Part shown: positions 32,807 through 45,200 of the stretch, piece by piece
How the letters are laid out: the number at the start of each line of letters is the position of its first letter
Numbering within the stretch: the first letter of the stretch is position 1
Source: Arachis hypogaea
Taxonomy: Eukaryota; Streptophyta; Magnoliopsida; Fabales; Fabaceae
Reading direction: 5' to 3'
Length of the DNA: 64,000 nt
Assembly (NCBI RefSeq): GCF_003086295.3
Contig: NC_092051.1
Span: 70,557,772-70,621,771 of the forward strand
Translations under genes and position numbers: made by a program
The notes under the pieces: generated by a model
Database searches by the model: none
Told to the model about the DNA's origin: nothing
What the model saw: only the letters and a program-made list of their open reading frames with translations

Positions 32807-33246
32807 TCTCTGGTATTTCATCAAGTAGCCACATAACAGGAGTCTCGAGCACAAAATTTAGGTTAAAATTCGCATATAAACGGGGTGCAGACGTTGGCTG
32901 GTCTCACCGTATATACATATAAACAGAGAATGAGATTCACCCTAGACTCAGAAGACTACCTAGAGCGTAATCTTCTTTGCAAAAGGTCATCATCAGTGAA
33001 CTACGGAAGGGTACTCATGCTTCCATCTGAAGGGGGAAACAAGGGGTAAGAACTGGGGAGTTCTTAGTAAGGTCGGGGTTATTAGTTAAGTTCATTAATT
33101 TTGTGTTCTTTAGTAGACAAATAGCAGAATACAGAGAAGCAATAATTAGAAGATACAGATAAATAAAGAAAAATAGAGAAAACATAAATCAGAACACAAA
33201 TATAAGAATACAAGAAAATAAAACACAGACACAAAGAATAGACTAC
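32807..33246. other. Unassigned sequence between the two S LTRs
   Basis: No gene. It should be the direct continuation of 5576-6092. A stretch gaagggggaaacaaggggta (33029-33048) is reminiscent of the T LTR near 35890, but the match is weak. Confidence 0.35.
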
Positions 33247-34780
33247 TAATGAGCGGATATTTTATATGTATTTTGGCATCATTTTCATATAGTTTTTAGC
33301 ATGTTTTGTTTACTTTTTATTAGGTTTTTATAGGTTTTAGTGTTAAATTAACATTTTTGGATTTTACTATGAGTTTTTGTATTTTTGTGCAATTTCAGGT
33401 ATTTTCTGGCTGAAATTGAGGAGCTGGAGCAGAAGTCTGATTCAAAAACAGAGAAAGCACTGCAGATGCTGTCTAGATCTGACCTCCTTGCACTCAGAAG
33501 AGCTTTTCTGGAGCAATAGAAGATCAAATAAAGTGTTCTGAACGGCTATGGAAAGCTGACTTCCATAGCTTTCCAGTAATGTATAATAGTCTATACTTTT
33601 TTTTCAGATTAGAAGGCCCAAAACTGCCGTCCAACGCCAGCCTCCTGCCCCCTTCCAAGCGTCAAGCGCCCAAGGAGAAGAAACCAGCGTCCAAACGCCC
33701 AAAGAGGACCCACTAGCCAGCGTTCAACACCCTAGAGGCCTCCTAGGATGTGGATCTCATCAAAGCTCAGTCCAAACACTCACCAAGTGGGCCCCAGAAG
33801 TGGATTTTAGCACTAAAAAGACTGTTTTACCCTTACTAGTCATCAGTTTAGTATTTAAAGTAGAAGATCACTCTTTGTTAAGGATCTTCGGCCACTTTAC
33901 ATCATATTTTCGTATACCACATTGTATTTTCATCAGTATGAGTTTCTAAACCTCATAGGTTGAAGGGAGGAGCCCTGTTGAGTCCTATGAATTAATAAAA
34001 GTGTTACTGTTTTCCTTCAATCCGTGTTTGATTTAATTCGAAGATGTATACTTGTTCTTCAACATGGTGAATAGGATGATCCGTGAAAATTAGCTCTATT
34101 CATCATATTAAGACCACATGCCTGACAAACACCCATGTCTACTTGGGTTCGTGTGAATACGTAGCTGGAAAGCATGAACCGCCAGCTTGATTATACATCT
34201 CTCAGATGGCTAATCCACGACTTTGTTGGGGACTTCTCGAGACACCAGTTCAGCGGATTTCTGGGGAGATTAGGGTCTCTGTGGTAGAGGCTAGAACCCA
34301 AAGAAGCAGTATTCTCTGATCCGGAAGATTTGACCTTGTCTGTGGTGTTTTGAGTAGGATCACCAAAGAGAATGAACTGCTAGAGGAGATTAATGACCGC
34401 GGCCATACGGCGTTGATCACATATAGCCTGCCATAGAAGAAATCATTCACCATCAAAGGAGACAGTAATACCAGAGTTAATTCAGAAAGACAAAGCAACT
34501 CTAATCCTTAACCATCTTCCTATTACTGTTTACATTCCAATTCACAAAGTATTTTATACATTTTACTTTATTCCTATTATGCAATTAAAAATAACATACC
34601 AAAACCTCCTACTCTTTAATCCACCTACTCTTTCACCCGCCTGACTAAGACCTGCAAGATAACCACAGCTTGCTTCAAACCACAATCCTCGTGGGATTGA
34701 CCCTGACTCGCTCAGGTACACTTGGACGACCCAGTGCACTTGTTGGTACAGTTATACGGAGTGTGGGGATTCGTGCACCA
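33247..34780 (+). repeat. 5' LTR of element S
   Basis: About 1534 bp, TAATGAGCGGATATTTTATA (TG mutated to TA) ... TCGTGCACCA. It has GCGTCCAAACGCC-type repeats at 33628-33735 in U3 and a TATTTAAAG at 33852-33860 as a possible TATA box. It matches the solo LTR in 31581-32801 in opposite orientation. Confidence 0.85.
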
Positions 34781-34786
34781 AGTTTT

Positions 34787-34804
34787 TGGCGTCGTTGCCG
34801 GGGA
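34787..34804 (+). promoter_or_regulatory. Primer-binding site of S, tRNA-Asp type
   Basis: TGGCGTCGTTGCCGGGGA, one mismatch to the complement of tRNA-Asp. Confidence 0.85.
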
Positions 34805-35355
34805 TTGTTCGAGTTTGGACAACTGATGGATTATCTTGTTCCCCAGATCAGGTAATTTTTTTATTTTAATTTTTGAGTCTTTCATTTTATTTTCTTCTTA
34901 TTTTCGAAAAAATTAAAAACCTTTTTCAAAAATATTTTTCTTTTCTTTGTTTAATCTTTGTTCTTGTTTTGAGTCTTTTGTTTTTGTTCTTGAGAATTTT
35001 CAAATTTCTTGAGTCTTTCTTCTAAAAATCTTCAAAACCTTTTCTGTTTTTGGCTATGTATTTTCTTTTGATTTTTTTACTTTTGAGTCTTACCTATTTC
35101 TTGTTTTCTTTTTCAAAAAATTTTCAAAATCTTTTCTTTTCTTTAGTAATCTTTCTCTTTTGTTTGAGTCTTGTGCCAATCTTTAAGTTTGGTGTCCCTT
35201 GGTCACTTTCGTTTTCATTTCTTTTAACCTGTTCTTGGTTTTTCTTTCTTCATATTCGAATTATTCTTGGCTATTTTCCTTGTTTGATTTCAAAAATTTT
35301 AATTTTGGTATCGTTTAATGTTTTTATTTTAAAATTTTCGAAAATAGTGTGTTTT
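34805..35355 (+). other. S leader, left part
   Basis: Low-complexity T-rich sequence with repeated ttttcaaaa and gagtcttt words; no ORF of merit. It is the 5' untranslated leader before gag, cut by T at 35356. Confidence 0.7.
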
Positions 35356-36486
35356 GTAACACCCTAATATTCAAATCCTTATGCTCGAGTCATAAGTCAA
35401 TGATATTACGGTGGTACGACTCTCAGGTGGATTTTTAATAAATAAAAATAGGTAATTCCGAAAGGAGTATTAATCGAGAAGCCTGAAAAGAGTAGAAATA
35501 AAATCGCGAAGATGTATCTCTCACGTTTCGACAACAAAAGATAAACCGTGAAGCCGAAAACGATATACGGACAAGGCGTAGAGGAGATAAAGAGATAGAT
35601 AACAGATAGATATATATAACATAAGTAAATAGCTACTAGTCGTGACCCGCGAAGTTTAGGTCGGCTAGAGTACATTATGAAAGTAGTTGACAACAGTATA
35701 TCCTAATCTCTCCCGAAGGAAACATGAGAGCCTCTATAGGCAAATTCAAAGAGTTCAATACATAATATAAACTTTCCAAAACAAAGGTGGAGAGATTCTA
35801 ATCAAAACACAAAGTAGAGGAAATAAAGATCTTCGCCGTCTCTCAGACGACCCACAACTCACTTCTGAGCACCTGGACCTGTATCTGAAAAACAAGAGAT
35901 ATATACGGAATGAGAACCCCGGGCCCATGGGTTCCCAGTACGGTAAAAGTGCTAAATAAATTCAATGTACTGCCACAAAAACTCACTAAGCATCCTAAAC
36001 TTCTTCACCAATTATTCATCCTAGGTTCTCGCTAATCCATGAATAGGCAACTGTCATAAGGGAGTGCTAAATTCAATTCATGTTTCACATGTTTCCCAAC
36101 TCGCTGACTCTTCCACGAATCAGACTCAGAATCATAAGTAAAACCATCACCAGCTGTTCTGCCTCAGCAGTTCTATATCAATACATCATCATGCAATCGC
36201 ATCATCAATTCATCCCATCAAGAACAACCCTCACACCCACCGACACCAGCATGAGGGGCCTCTCAGTTGTACAAACACAAGCAATACAGGCAAGTAATAC
36301 ACAAACATGATACAAGTAGAACAAGTAGCATATAGTCAGGTAACATGGCATATATGATGTAGAAATCCAAGACAAATGGCAAACCCAAACAATTCAAACA
36401 TATGCAAATGATGAATGCCTGCCCTATGGCTGATGATATCATCTGTCGGTTATATAGCCAACCCGACATGTCCTGGTAGCTAACCA

Positions 36487-37110
36487 TTGGACAGAAACAC
36501 CCCTTGCGGAGCAAGTAGGTTTGAGCTACAACCCCCTTGCTACTGCCCGCTCAACCCAGAGCCAGTGAAATAATCACTACTGCGGCTACTACCCAGGCGG
36601 GTGTCTAAAAGCTCAACCTGGAGCGAGTGGATTCACCACTACTGCCGCTACTACCCAGGCGTCGCAATCTCTGACCTGGAGCAAGTGGGACGAACCACAA
36701 CCCTTGCTACTACCCAGGTATCTCAAGCATTGGCCCGGAGCAAGTGGGACGAACCACAACCCTTGCTACTGCCCAGGCATCTCAAACATATATTCATTCA
36801 ATCTCAATTCATATTATCAACATTCATTGTTACCAAATCTCAAACATTAACTTGGAGCAAGTGGGACGAACCACAACCCTTGCTACTACCCAAGTATCAC
36901 AAATAAACATTTATTCATAATCACCCTTCATTATTATCAATCCTCAGACAATGACCCGGAGCAAGCGGGACGAACCATGACCATTGCTACTACCCAGGTA
37001 TCACAAATACACATTTATTCAAAACCCCACGATTAAACTCGTTTATCATAATCCTCCTTTTCCGTCTCATACCCGGAGCAAGTGGACAACGCCACTGCCT
37101 ACTACCCGGG
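36487..37110 (-). repeat. Stem-loop repeat array in T LTR 1
   Basis: About eight degenerate units of the form GGAGCAAGTGGGACGAACCA then CAACCCTTGCTACTACCCAG, first closely packed then spaced by 40-100 bp. Each unit can fold through AGCAAG/CTTGCT. The copy in LTR 2 is at 43380-44003. Confidence 0.85.
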
Positions 37111-37509
37111 GTCGCACATCACATTTCAATATTTTTTCATTATTATCCATTTAACATATTCATTCATTAATCATATATGCATTTATACTCAGCCATAAAC
37201 AATAATGGCTTTGCCGTAACCCGGCAATAACTCAGCCATCCGGCTCATGGTCCAATCAAGAACGGGCCATTTATCAATAAATATAGCCCTCCGGCTCATG
37301 GCATACACGGTACTTCCACCGTCATCCTCCATATCTCATATAATCATCTTTGATCATCATTGATCATAACTTTTCCCCTTGCTTCACTCGCAAGTTAGCA
37401 CATCCCCTAGCTCATTGCTAGGCATATCAGAATGATTTAATACATAAGAGGTGAGATCGGAGGCTTAGAAGTATGAGATTTGGCTTTTAAAACTCAAAAA
37501 TCAACTTTG

Positions 37510-37830
37510 GCATGAAAACAGGACCACGCATACGTGCACTCCACGCGCACGCGTGGATGGCCACAAAACTCATCGACGCGCAAGCGTCATACGCGCGAAC
37601 GCGCGGGTTGAAAAATAGCCAAACGACGCGCAAGCGTCAGCCACGTGTACGCGTGGGTGCTCTTGCGCCCCAGGCACAAAACTGGCACAACTCTAGCACA
37701 ACTCTCGGGAAAATAGCTGGGCATTTGGTGCAGCGCATCGACGCGCCCGCGCACACCACGCACACGCGTGGATAGTGCCTTCTTGAAGAACGACGCGTAC
37801 GCGCCAAGTGCGCCTACGCGTGGAGGGTCA
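37510..37830 (-). repeat. CpG palindrome cassette in T LTR 1
   Basis: Words CCACGCGCACGCGTGG, GACGCGCAAGCGTC, CACGTGTACGCGTGGG and related. Same style as in P, E and D. The copy in LTR 2 is at 44404-44724. Confidence 0.85.
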
Positions 37831-39901
37831 TTCTGCTAAAAATTTTCTAAGTTAAAAGCTGCAGAATTTACAGATTCAACCCCCAATCTTCCGACGGACA
37901 TAACTTTCTCATTTTAAATCATTTTTCACCCGTTCTTCAAACGGCATGGACATCCCGGATCCAATTTCATTTCTAAACAGATTTGGCACAAAACAGAGAT
38001 CCGTAGTCCAAGTTATGTCCCGTCAAAGTATGCCCAAAAACCATGTTTTCATACAAAAACCACTAGGTGCCCTTTTCAAAACAAGCCATTTTCAACTCTT
38101 TTCAAAATCAACCAAAACATGCCAATTTCAACCCTTTTTGAAATCAATCAAAATGTACCAAAATCCACATCAACCCATCCTCAACTCACACATTGACACT
38201 TTACCAAAAATTCCCAAAATCACATCTAACCATTTTAACACTTCTCAATCAAATGGCTAAAGGACAAATACAATATCATGTCATACATCCTTCCTCATCC
38301 CAATTTCCAATAATACCATTTCCAATCAACCATCATTATACGTAATCAATATCATACTCACTATCACGTGATTTCACCCACAAATCAACCTTAATCATTC
38401 CCCAAGCATATATCACAACATACATATCTCTAATGCATCATCATACCATCAAGGCATCAATAATCATAATCACATATATGATCACATAATATATCTCAAC
38501 CGAACTAAACATACCTCGTCTACATAATTTCACCCAAAATTACCAAATTCCACACTTCAACTTCTCAAACCTTATTATTCAATAACCAACCTAATCATTG
38601 ATATATTCATTATCTGAAATTCATCCAATCACTTGTGCCATCATACAATGCACACATCGACTTACCTTTCTTACCTCTTTCCGGCCTCCGGCCCAAAATT
38701 CACGGCCTCCGGCCCATTTTTCACAATTTAAATGCATAAACCATAAATCAATACTCATTACCCAGTACATCAAATTCTCAATACACCAAGCATACAAGGT
38801 CACACAATTCTCAATCCAATCATTAATTCACATTACATATCAACTATGTATATTAGCACCAACCATTTACACAATCCAAACTTAATCCTAGGGGCATCTA
38901 GCCTAGGAATTCTCATCACAACACACGGTACTTAAATGAAACTTAAACCGTACCTCTTGTAGCCAAACCAATTGAGCCTCTTCTGTGGAATTCTTCACCA
39001 ACCTTAGCTCCAAGCCTTACCAAAGCTCCTCAAGCAATACCAATCTCCCAATTGTGCACCAACATCACCAAATACACTAACATAACCAATGTCACATAAA
39101 TACATCAACCTAGGGCTCATAAAAATGACAAATCACAAGGGTTTGAGCACTTCTTACCTCAGCCCATATGAAGTAGGGGTAGAACCCACTTAGAATCCAT
39201 GTTGGAGTATCCCTAAACACCCAAAATCACAAGATTTCAACACTAACTACCCAAAAACGTGTAACAGTGGGGAATTTCGAAAACTGGGCAGAGATGAATG
39301 AATTACTCACCACCAAACTTAGATAGAATTGTAGAGGATGAGAAAAGCAACGCGTGGCCGCAAACGGCTCGTCAATCGGAGCTCCGTAGCTCAAGTTATG
39401 GTGGTTTGAAGATCAAAGAGAGTTAGGTTTTCTCTCTTCTCTTCTCTCTTCTCAAATCAGCGCCCCAACCCTTCTTTTTAGGGTAAAATGAGCTGAAATG
39501 CTCACAACTAATGTTTATATATGTTGGGTCTTGGGCCCACTTAGGCCCGGTTCACTTATTTTTGCCCATTGGCCCAATTTTGGGCCAAAACCTTTAAGAT
39601 TAGCGCTCTAAATCGCACTTTAAATATTTCTACCTTCCCTAATTATAATTCCTCATTTCTTAATCTTATTTACCCATAATCAATTTCCTCAGTTGTAGTA
39701 CCAGACAGATCTCAGCCGGTACTGCCGGTCAAAATTCCACTGCGCACTTTTACGCAGAAAACTATATTTTTCGACTCGGAAAAATTCACTGAATCCAAAT
39801 ATCATATTTAAATTATCAAATTCCAATTGCCAAATCTTCCAACCATATTCGCTCCTATTTAATTTATTATTTACTAAATTTCAGTTAGACCGGGTATTAC
39901 A

Positions 39902-39941
39902 TTCTACCCCTCTAACAGAAATTTTCGCCCTCGAAAATTCC
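39902..39941 (-). promoter_or_regulatory. Hairpin plus polypurine tract of T, left unit
   Basis: Minus strand: a 10-bp stem (one G-T pair) with loop AGGG (39941-39918), then TG and TTAGAGGGGTAGAA (39915-39902) abutting the LTR. Confidence 0.8.
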
Positions 39942-40979
39942 ATCCATCACTATCCTCTCCCTCTGCCAAGCCAATTACCACTAATCACAGCTCAACTCCA
40001 AGCATAACCTCCAAACTTACTTTCTTATTCTCAAACCTTCGAATTTCTACATGACTTGCTGTTATAAAGTCTCTGACTCATCAATCAAAAACCCCTTTCA
40101 TTTCTAGAAAGCAAATGAGTTTGAAATAAAAATTTAACAAAAATCATGAGAATCCGCTTTCCTTTAATAATCTATATAAGCATTCGAGACACATCTCTTT
40201 CGTTAAAGTTACTCATATAAAAAATTATCCTCAAAACCATAACCAGCACTCTTTCAAATTTTTTGGAGAAAAATTTTCAACAGTACCTCCCCAAAAATTG
40301 GAGTTTACCACCCGTCACGGGCTCCCTCAAACCAATCTCAGTACTGCATCTATATTTCAATTTAGTGGCTTTCACATTCGTCTTTCAAAACCAATCATTA
40401 TAAATCTCAATCTAATTCCAAGGTCACTATGATCAAACATCATGGTACTCATCTCTCAAACACGACAACTCGCACTCTCTCATCATCTAAATCCAATTAT
40501 GCATCAATGATAATTTCCTCATCCGTTTCAGAACCATCAAGGCTCACAGCCGCAATTAATTCCAATTACCTAGAATCATTATCTGCATAAGCTCACTAAA
40601 CTTTTAAGTACTCAAAGCATAAAGCATTTCCAATCATGCTCTACTTTTCCTTATTATTACCATACTATGCTAACGCTTTAGCAAGCTTCCGCTATGCCAC
40701 CTTGATTTCTCATCAAGTATTAGTTCCATCACTTATTTCCTCAAGTACTAAACCACCACTTAACTTGACCGACAATTCAAATTAACGTTTCCAAATCCAT
40801 CATTTAGGACCATCCCTTATCTATTTAAATCAAAGGAACTAAAAGTCACGAGTTCAATCCATTTCACCAAAAATCCAGAAATCAACCAACTACATAACAA
40901 ACACAACACATCATTCTCAACAGAAAGTCATTTACATCACAGGCATTTATCCATTTGTATTAAGGCAATTACCTCAATC
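39942..40979 (-). other. Internal region of T after Gag, no coding content (left unit)
   Basis: About 1.04 kb between the Gag stop and the hairpin. I find no trace of protease, RT, RNase H or integrase. The right unit has the same at 46835-47872. Confidence 0.7.
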
Positions 40980-42056
40980 TTACTGTCGCAATCGGCCCGC
41001 ATCCTGACTCTCTCCTTGTTGGCAATTTCTTGATGCATGCCCTGGTAACCCGCACTTGTAACATACACCTAACCCCAATCGGCACGGCCTATTTGGGTGA
41101 TGACTTCCACATCTCTGACAGCTTGAAACATCAGAAGCAGCCGCTGCCCGTTTTCCCTTACCATTCCTTTGGGACTCCTTACTCGTCGCAAAGTTATTCT
41201 GTCCTTGGGGAAAGTGTTGTACGTATCCTCTCTCCTTAAACTCTCGACCCCTTGGTGCGAATCCTTGGTTGTGCTCTCTATGACTTCCCTTCTCTGCAAC
41301 CCTCCTTTTCACACACTCTTCAGTAATTCTGCTCTTATTCACTAACTCTGAAAAAGTTCGGATCTCCATTGGTCCCACTGAACTTAAGATGTCGCTCCGG
41401 AGCCCTCCTTCATACTTAATACATTTCCATTCCTCGAAGTCTCCCGGAGCTCCTTGACACATGCGGGAAAACCTGAATAGCTCCTCAAATTTGTCTGTAT
41501 ACTCAGATATGGACATAGCACCTTGCTTTAGCTGCAGTAACTCCAATTCCTTGGCTGTCCTGGCGGAATTCGGAAAGTACTTCTTATAGAATTCCACCTG
41601 GAAGGCATCCCAAGTGATATGATCATTCCCCTGTTGCAGGAGACGTCGAGCCCCTTGCCACCAATGCGATGTTTCCCCCGTGAGTAGATAGGTAGCGAAT
41701 TCAACACGCTGCTGTTCAGGCACCAACTGCGCTTGCAGTGCTCGCTCCATGGCCTGAAAGCAAGTATCAGCTTCCGTCGGATTGGTGGTTCCCTTGAACT
41801 TAGGTGGATTAACCTTTAAGAAGGTTGCCAGTGTTATCGGGCCCTGAGCTTCCCTTCCGCCATTGCCATTATTGTTCATCTGTTGCCCAAGAGCCTCCGT
41901 AGTGGCCTGCATAGCAGCAGCCATATTCTCCAACGCCGCCATAAGGTTTACCGGGTTATTCGGGTTGATTTCCGGTTCCTGTGTATTAGTACGATCTCTT
42001 TCACGTCCCCGACCGGGTCCACGAGGTGCCATCTGGTTCCTATACACACCAAACAA
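40980..42056 (-). CDS. gag: Gag protein with zinc knuckle, T left unit
   Basis: 358-residue ORF. N-terminus is Arg/Gly-rich (RGPGRGRERDR). The Gag core at about residues 75-260 includes FLKVNPPKFKGTTNPTEAD, WWQGARRLL, WDAFQVEFYKKYFPNSARTA and EELFRFSRMCQGAP. A Cys/His motif CQRCGSHHPNRPC lies at about 313-325 and a canonical CCHC knuckle CYKCGLPGHASRNC at about 332-345. It ends 13 residues later, where a full chromovirus polyprotein would continue into protease. It differs from the right copy at five residues, all in the first half (for example Cys at ADTCFQ where the other has Trp). Confidence 0.9.
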   Translation of the reverse strand: MFGVYRNQMAPRGPGRGRERDRTNTQEPEINPNNPVNLMAALENMAAAMQATTEALGQQMNNNGNGGREAQGPITLATFLKVNPPKFKGTTNPTEADTCFQAMERALQAQLVPEQQRVEFATYLLTGETSHWWQGARRLLQQGNDHITWDAFQVEFYKKYFPNSARTAKELELLQLKQGAMSISEYTDKFEELFRFSRMCQGAPGDFEEWKCIKYEGGLRSDILSSVGPMEIRTFSELVNKSRITEECVKRRVAEKGSHREHNQGFAPRGREFKERGYVQHFPQGQNNFATSKESQRNGKGKRAAAASDVSSCQRCGSHHPNRPCRLGLGVCYKCGLPGHASRNCQQGESQDAGRLRQ

Positions 42057-42233
42057 TCGATATCAAGTTGATCAGTCTCAATATTGGAAGTATAGTGCTT
42101 CAAAGTACCAAAGGTACACTCATGGACTTCATGCTAGATGTATCGATTGGATACCCTAACTAGCACAGGCACAGACTCAGAGTATGCATTGAAGCATAAG
42201 CAGTTCCATCCCTCAGGCTCACGAGGACGAACT

Positions 42234-42245
42234 GCTCTGATACCA
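42234..42245 (-). promoter_or_regulatory. tRNA-Met primer-binding site, T left unit
   Basis: Minus strand TGGTATCAGAGC, three bases after the LTR end; the classic complement of initiator tRNA-Met. The right copy is at 49127-49138. Confidence 0.9.
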
Positions 42246-42248
42246 TAA

Positions 42249-45200
42249 TGTAACACCCTAATATTCAAATCCTTATGCTCGAGTCATAAGTCAATGATAT
42301 TACGGTGGTACGACTCTCAGGTGGATTTTTAATAAATAAAAATAGGTAATTCCGAAAGGAGTATTAATCGAGAAGCCTGAAAAGAGTAGAAATAAAATCG
42401 CGAAGATGTATCTCTCACGTTTCGACAACAAAAGATAAACCGTGAAGCCGAAAATGATATACGGACAAGGCGTAGAGGAGATAAAGAGATAGATAACAGA
42501 TAGATATATATAACATAAGTAAATAGCTACTAGTCATGACCCGCGAAGTTTAGGTCGGCTAGAGTACATTATGAAATTAGTTGACAACAGTATATCCTAA
42601 TCTCTCCCGTAGGAAACATGAGAGCCTCTATAGGCAAATTCAAAGAGTTCAATACATAATATAAACTTTCCAAAACAAAGGTGGAGAGATTCTAATCAAA
42701 ACACAAAGTAGAGGAAATAAAGATCTTCGCCGTCTCTCAGACGACCCACAACTCACTTCTGAGCACCTGGACCTGTATCTGAAAAACAAGAGATATATAC
42801 GGAATGAGAACCCCGGGCCCATGGGTTCCCAGTACGGTAAAAGTGCCAAATAAATTCAATGTACTGCCACAAAAATTCACTAAGCATCCTAAACTTCTTC
42901 ACCAATTATTCATCCTAGGTTCTCGCTAATCCATGAATAGGCAACTGTCATAAGGGAGTGCTAAATTCAATTCATGTTTCACATGTTTCCCAACTCGCTG
43001 ACTCTTCCACGAATCAGACTCAGAATCATAAGCAAAACCATCACCAGCTGTTCTGCCTCAGCAGTTCTATATCAATACATCATCATGCAATCGCATCATC
43101 AATTCATCCCATCAAGAACAACCCTCACACCCACCGACACCAGCATGAGGGGCCTCTCAGTTGTACAAACACAAGCAATACAGGCAAGTAATACACAAAC
43201 ATGATACAAGTAGAACAAGTAGCATATAGTCAGGTAACATGGCATATATGATGTAGAAATCCAAGACAAATGGCAAACCCAAACAATTCAAACATATGCA
43301 AATGATGAATGCCTGCCCTATGGCTGATGATATCATCTGTCGGTTATATAGCCAACCCGACATGTCCTGGTAGCTAACCATTGGACAGAAACACCCCTTG
43401 TGGAGCAAGTAGGTTTGAGCTACAACCCCCTTGCTACTGCCCGCTCAACCCAGAGCCAGTGAAATAATCACTACTGCGGCTACTACCCAGGCGGGTGTCT
43501 AAAAGCTCAACCTGGAGCGAGTGGATTCACCACTACTGCCGCTACTACCCAGGCGTCGCAATCTCTGACCTGGAGCAAGTGGGACGAACCACAACCCTTG
43601 CTACTACCCAGGTATCTCAAGCATTGGCCCGGAGCAAGTGGGACGAACCACAACCCTTGCTACTGCCCAGGCATCTCAAACATATATTCATTCAATCTCA
43701 ATTCATATTATCAACATTCATTGTTACCAAATCTCAAACATTAACTTGGAGCAAGTGGGACGAACCACAACCCTTGCTACTACCCAAGTATCACAAATAA
43801 ACATTTATTCATAATCACCCTTCATTATTATCAATCCTCAAACAATGACCCGGAGCAAGCGGGACGAACCATGACCCTTGCTACTACCCAGGTATCACAA
43901 ATACACATTTATTCAAAACCCCACGATTAAACTCGTTTATCATAATCCTCCTTTTCCGTCTCATACCCGGAGCAAGTGGACAACGCAACTGCCTACTACC
44001 CGGGGTCGCACATCACATTTCAATATTTTTTCATTATTATCCATTTAACATATTCATTCATTAATCATATATGCATTTATACTCATCCATAAACAATAAT
44101 GGCTTTGCCGTAATCCGGCAATAACTCAGCCATCCGGCTCATGGTCCAATCAAGAACGGGCCATTTATCAATAAATATAGCCCTCCGGCTCATGGCATAC
44201 ACGGTACTTCCACCGTCATCCTCCATATCTCATATAATCATCTTTGATCATCATTGATCATAACTTTTCCCCTTGCTTCACTCGCAATTTACCACATCCC
44301 CTAGCTCATTGCTAGGCATATCAGAATGATTTAATACATAAGAGGTGAGATCGGAGGCTTAGAAGTATGAGATTTGGCTTTTAAAACTCAAAAATCAACT
44401 TTGGCATGAAAACAGGACCAGGCATACGTGCACTCCACGCGCACGCGTGGATGGCCACAAAACTCATCGACCCGCAAGCGTCATACGCGCGAACGCGCGG
44501 GTTGAAAAATAGCCAAATGACGCGCAAGCGTCAGCCACGCGTACGCGTGGGTGCTCTTGCGCCCCAGGCGCAAAACTGGCACAACTCTGGCACAACTCTC
44601 GGGAAAATAGCTGGGCATTTGGTGCAGCGCATCGACGCGCCCGCGCACACCACGTGCACACGTGGATAGTTCCTTCTTGAAGAACGACGCGTACGCGCCA
44701 AGTGCGCCTACGCGTGGAGGGTCATTCTGCTAAAAATTTTCTAAGTTAAGAGCTGCAGAATTTACAGATTCAACCCCCAATCTTCCGACGGACATAACTT
44801 TCTCATTTTAAATCATTTTTCACCCGTTCTTCAAACGGCATGGACATCCCGGATCCAATTTCATTTCTAAACAGATTTGGCACAAAACATAGGTCCGTAG
44901 TCCAAGTTATGTCCCGTCAAAGTATGCCCAACAACCATGTTTTCATACAAAAACCACTAGGTGCCCTTTTCAAAACAAGCCATTTTCAACTCTTTTCAAA
45001 ATCAACCAAAACATGCCAATTTCAACCCTTTTTGAAATCAATCAAAATGTACCAAAATCCACATCAAGCCATCCTCAACTCACACATTGACACTTTACCA
45101 AAAATTCCCAAAATCACATCTAACCATTTTAACACTTCTCAATCAAATGCTAAAGGACAAATACAATATCATGTCATACATCCTTCCTCATCCCAATTTC

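Larger units (their letters stand above)
35356..39901 (-). repeat. T LTR copy 1 (3' LTR of left unit)
   Basis: 4546 bp. The minus strand starts TGTAATACCCGGTCTAACTG and ends GGGTGTTACA. A stem-loop repeat array lies at 36487-37110 and a CpG cassette at 37510-37830. No coding content seen; unusually long for an LTR. Confidence 0.9.

Noticed and set aside
36080..36310. Small ORFs duplicated exactly in both T LTRs (36080, 36601, 37512, 38598 and their partners at +6893)
   Set aside because: Their conservation follows from the recent duplication; no start context, domain or codon pattern supports coding.
36487..37110. Regularly repeated units that look like a CRISPR array at first sight
   Set aside because: Units are degenerate, spacing is irregular, the array lies inside an LTR present twice, and the genome is a plant.
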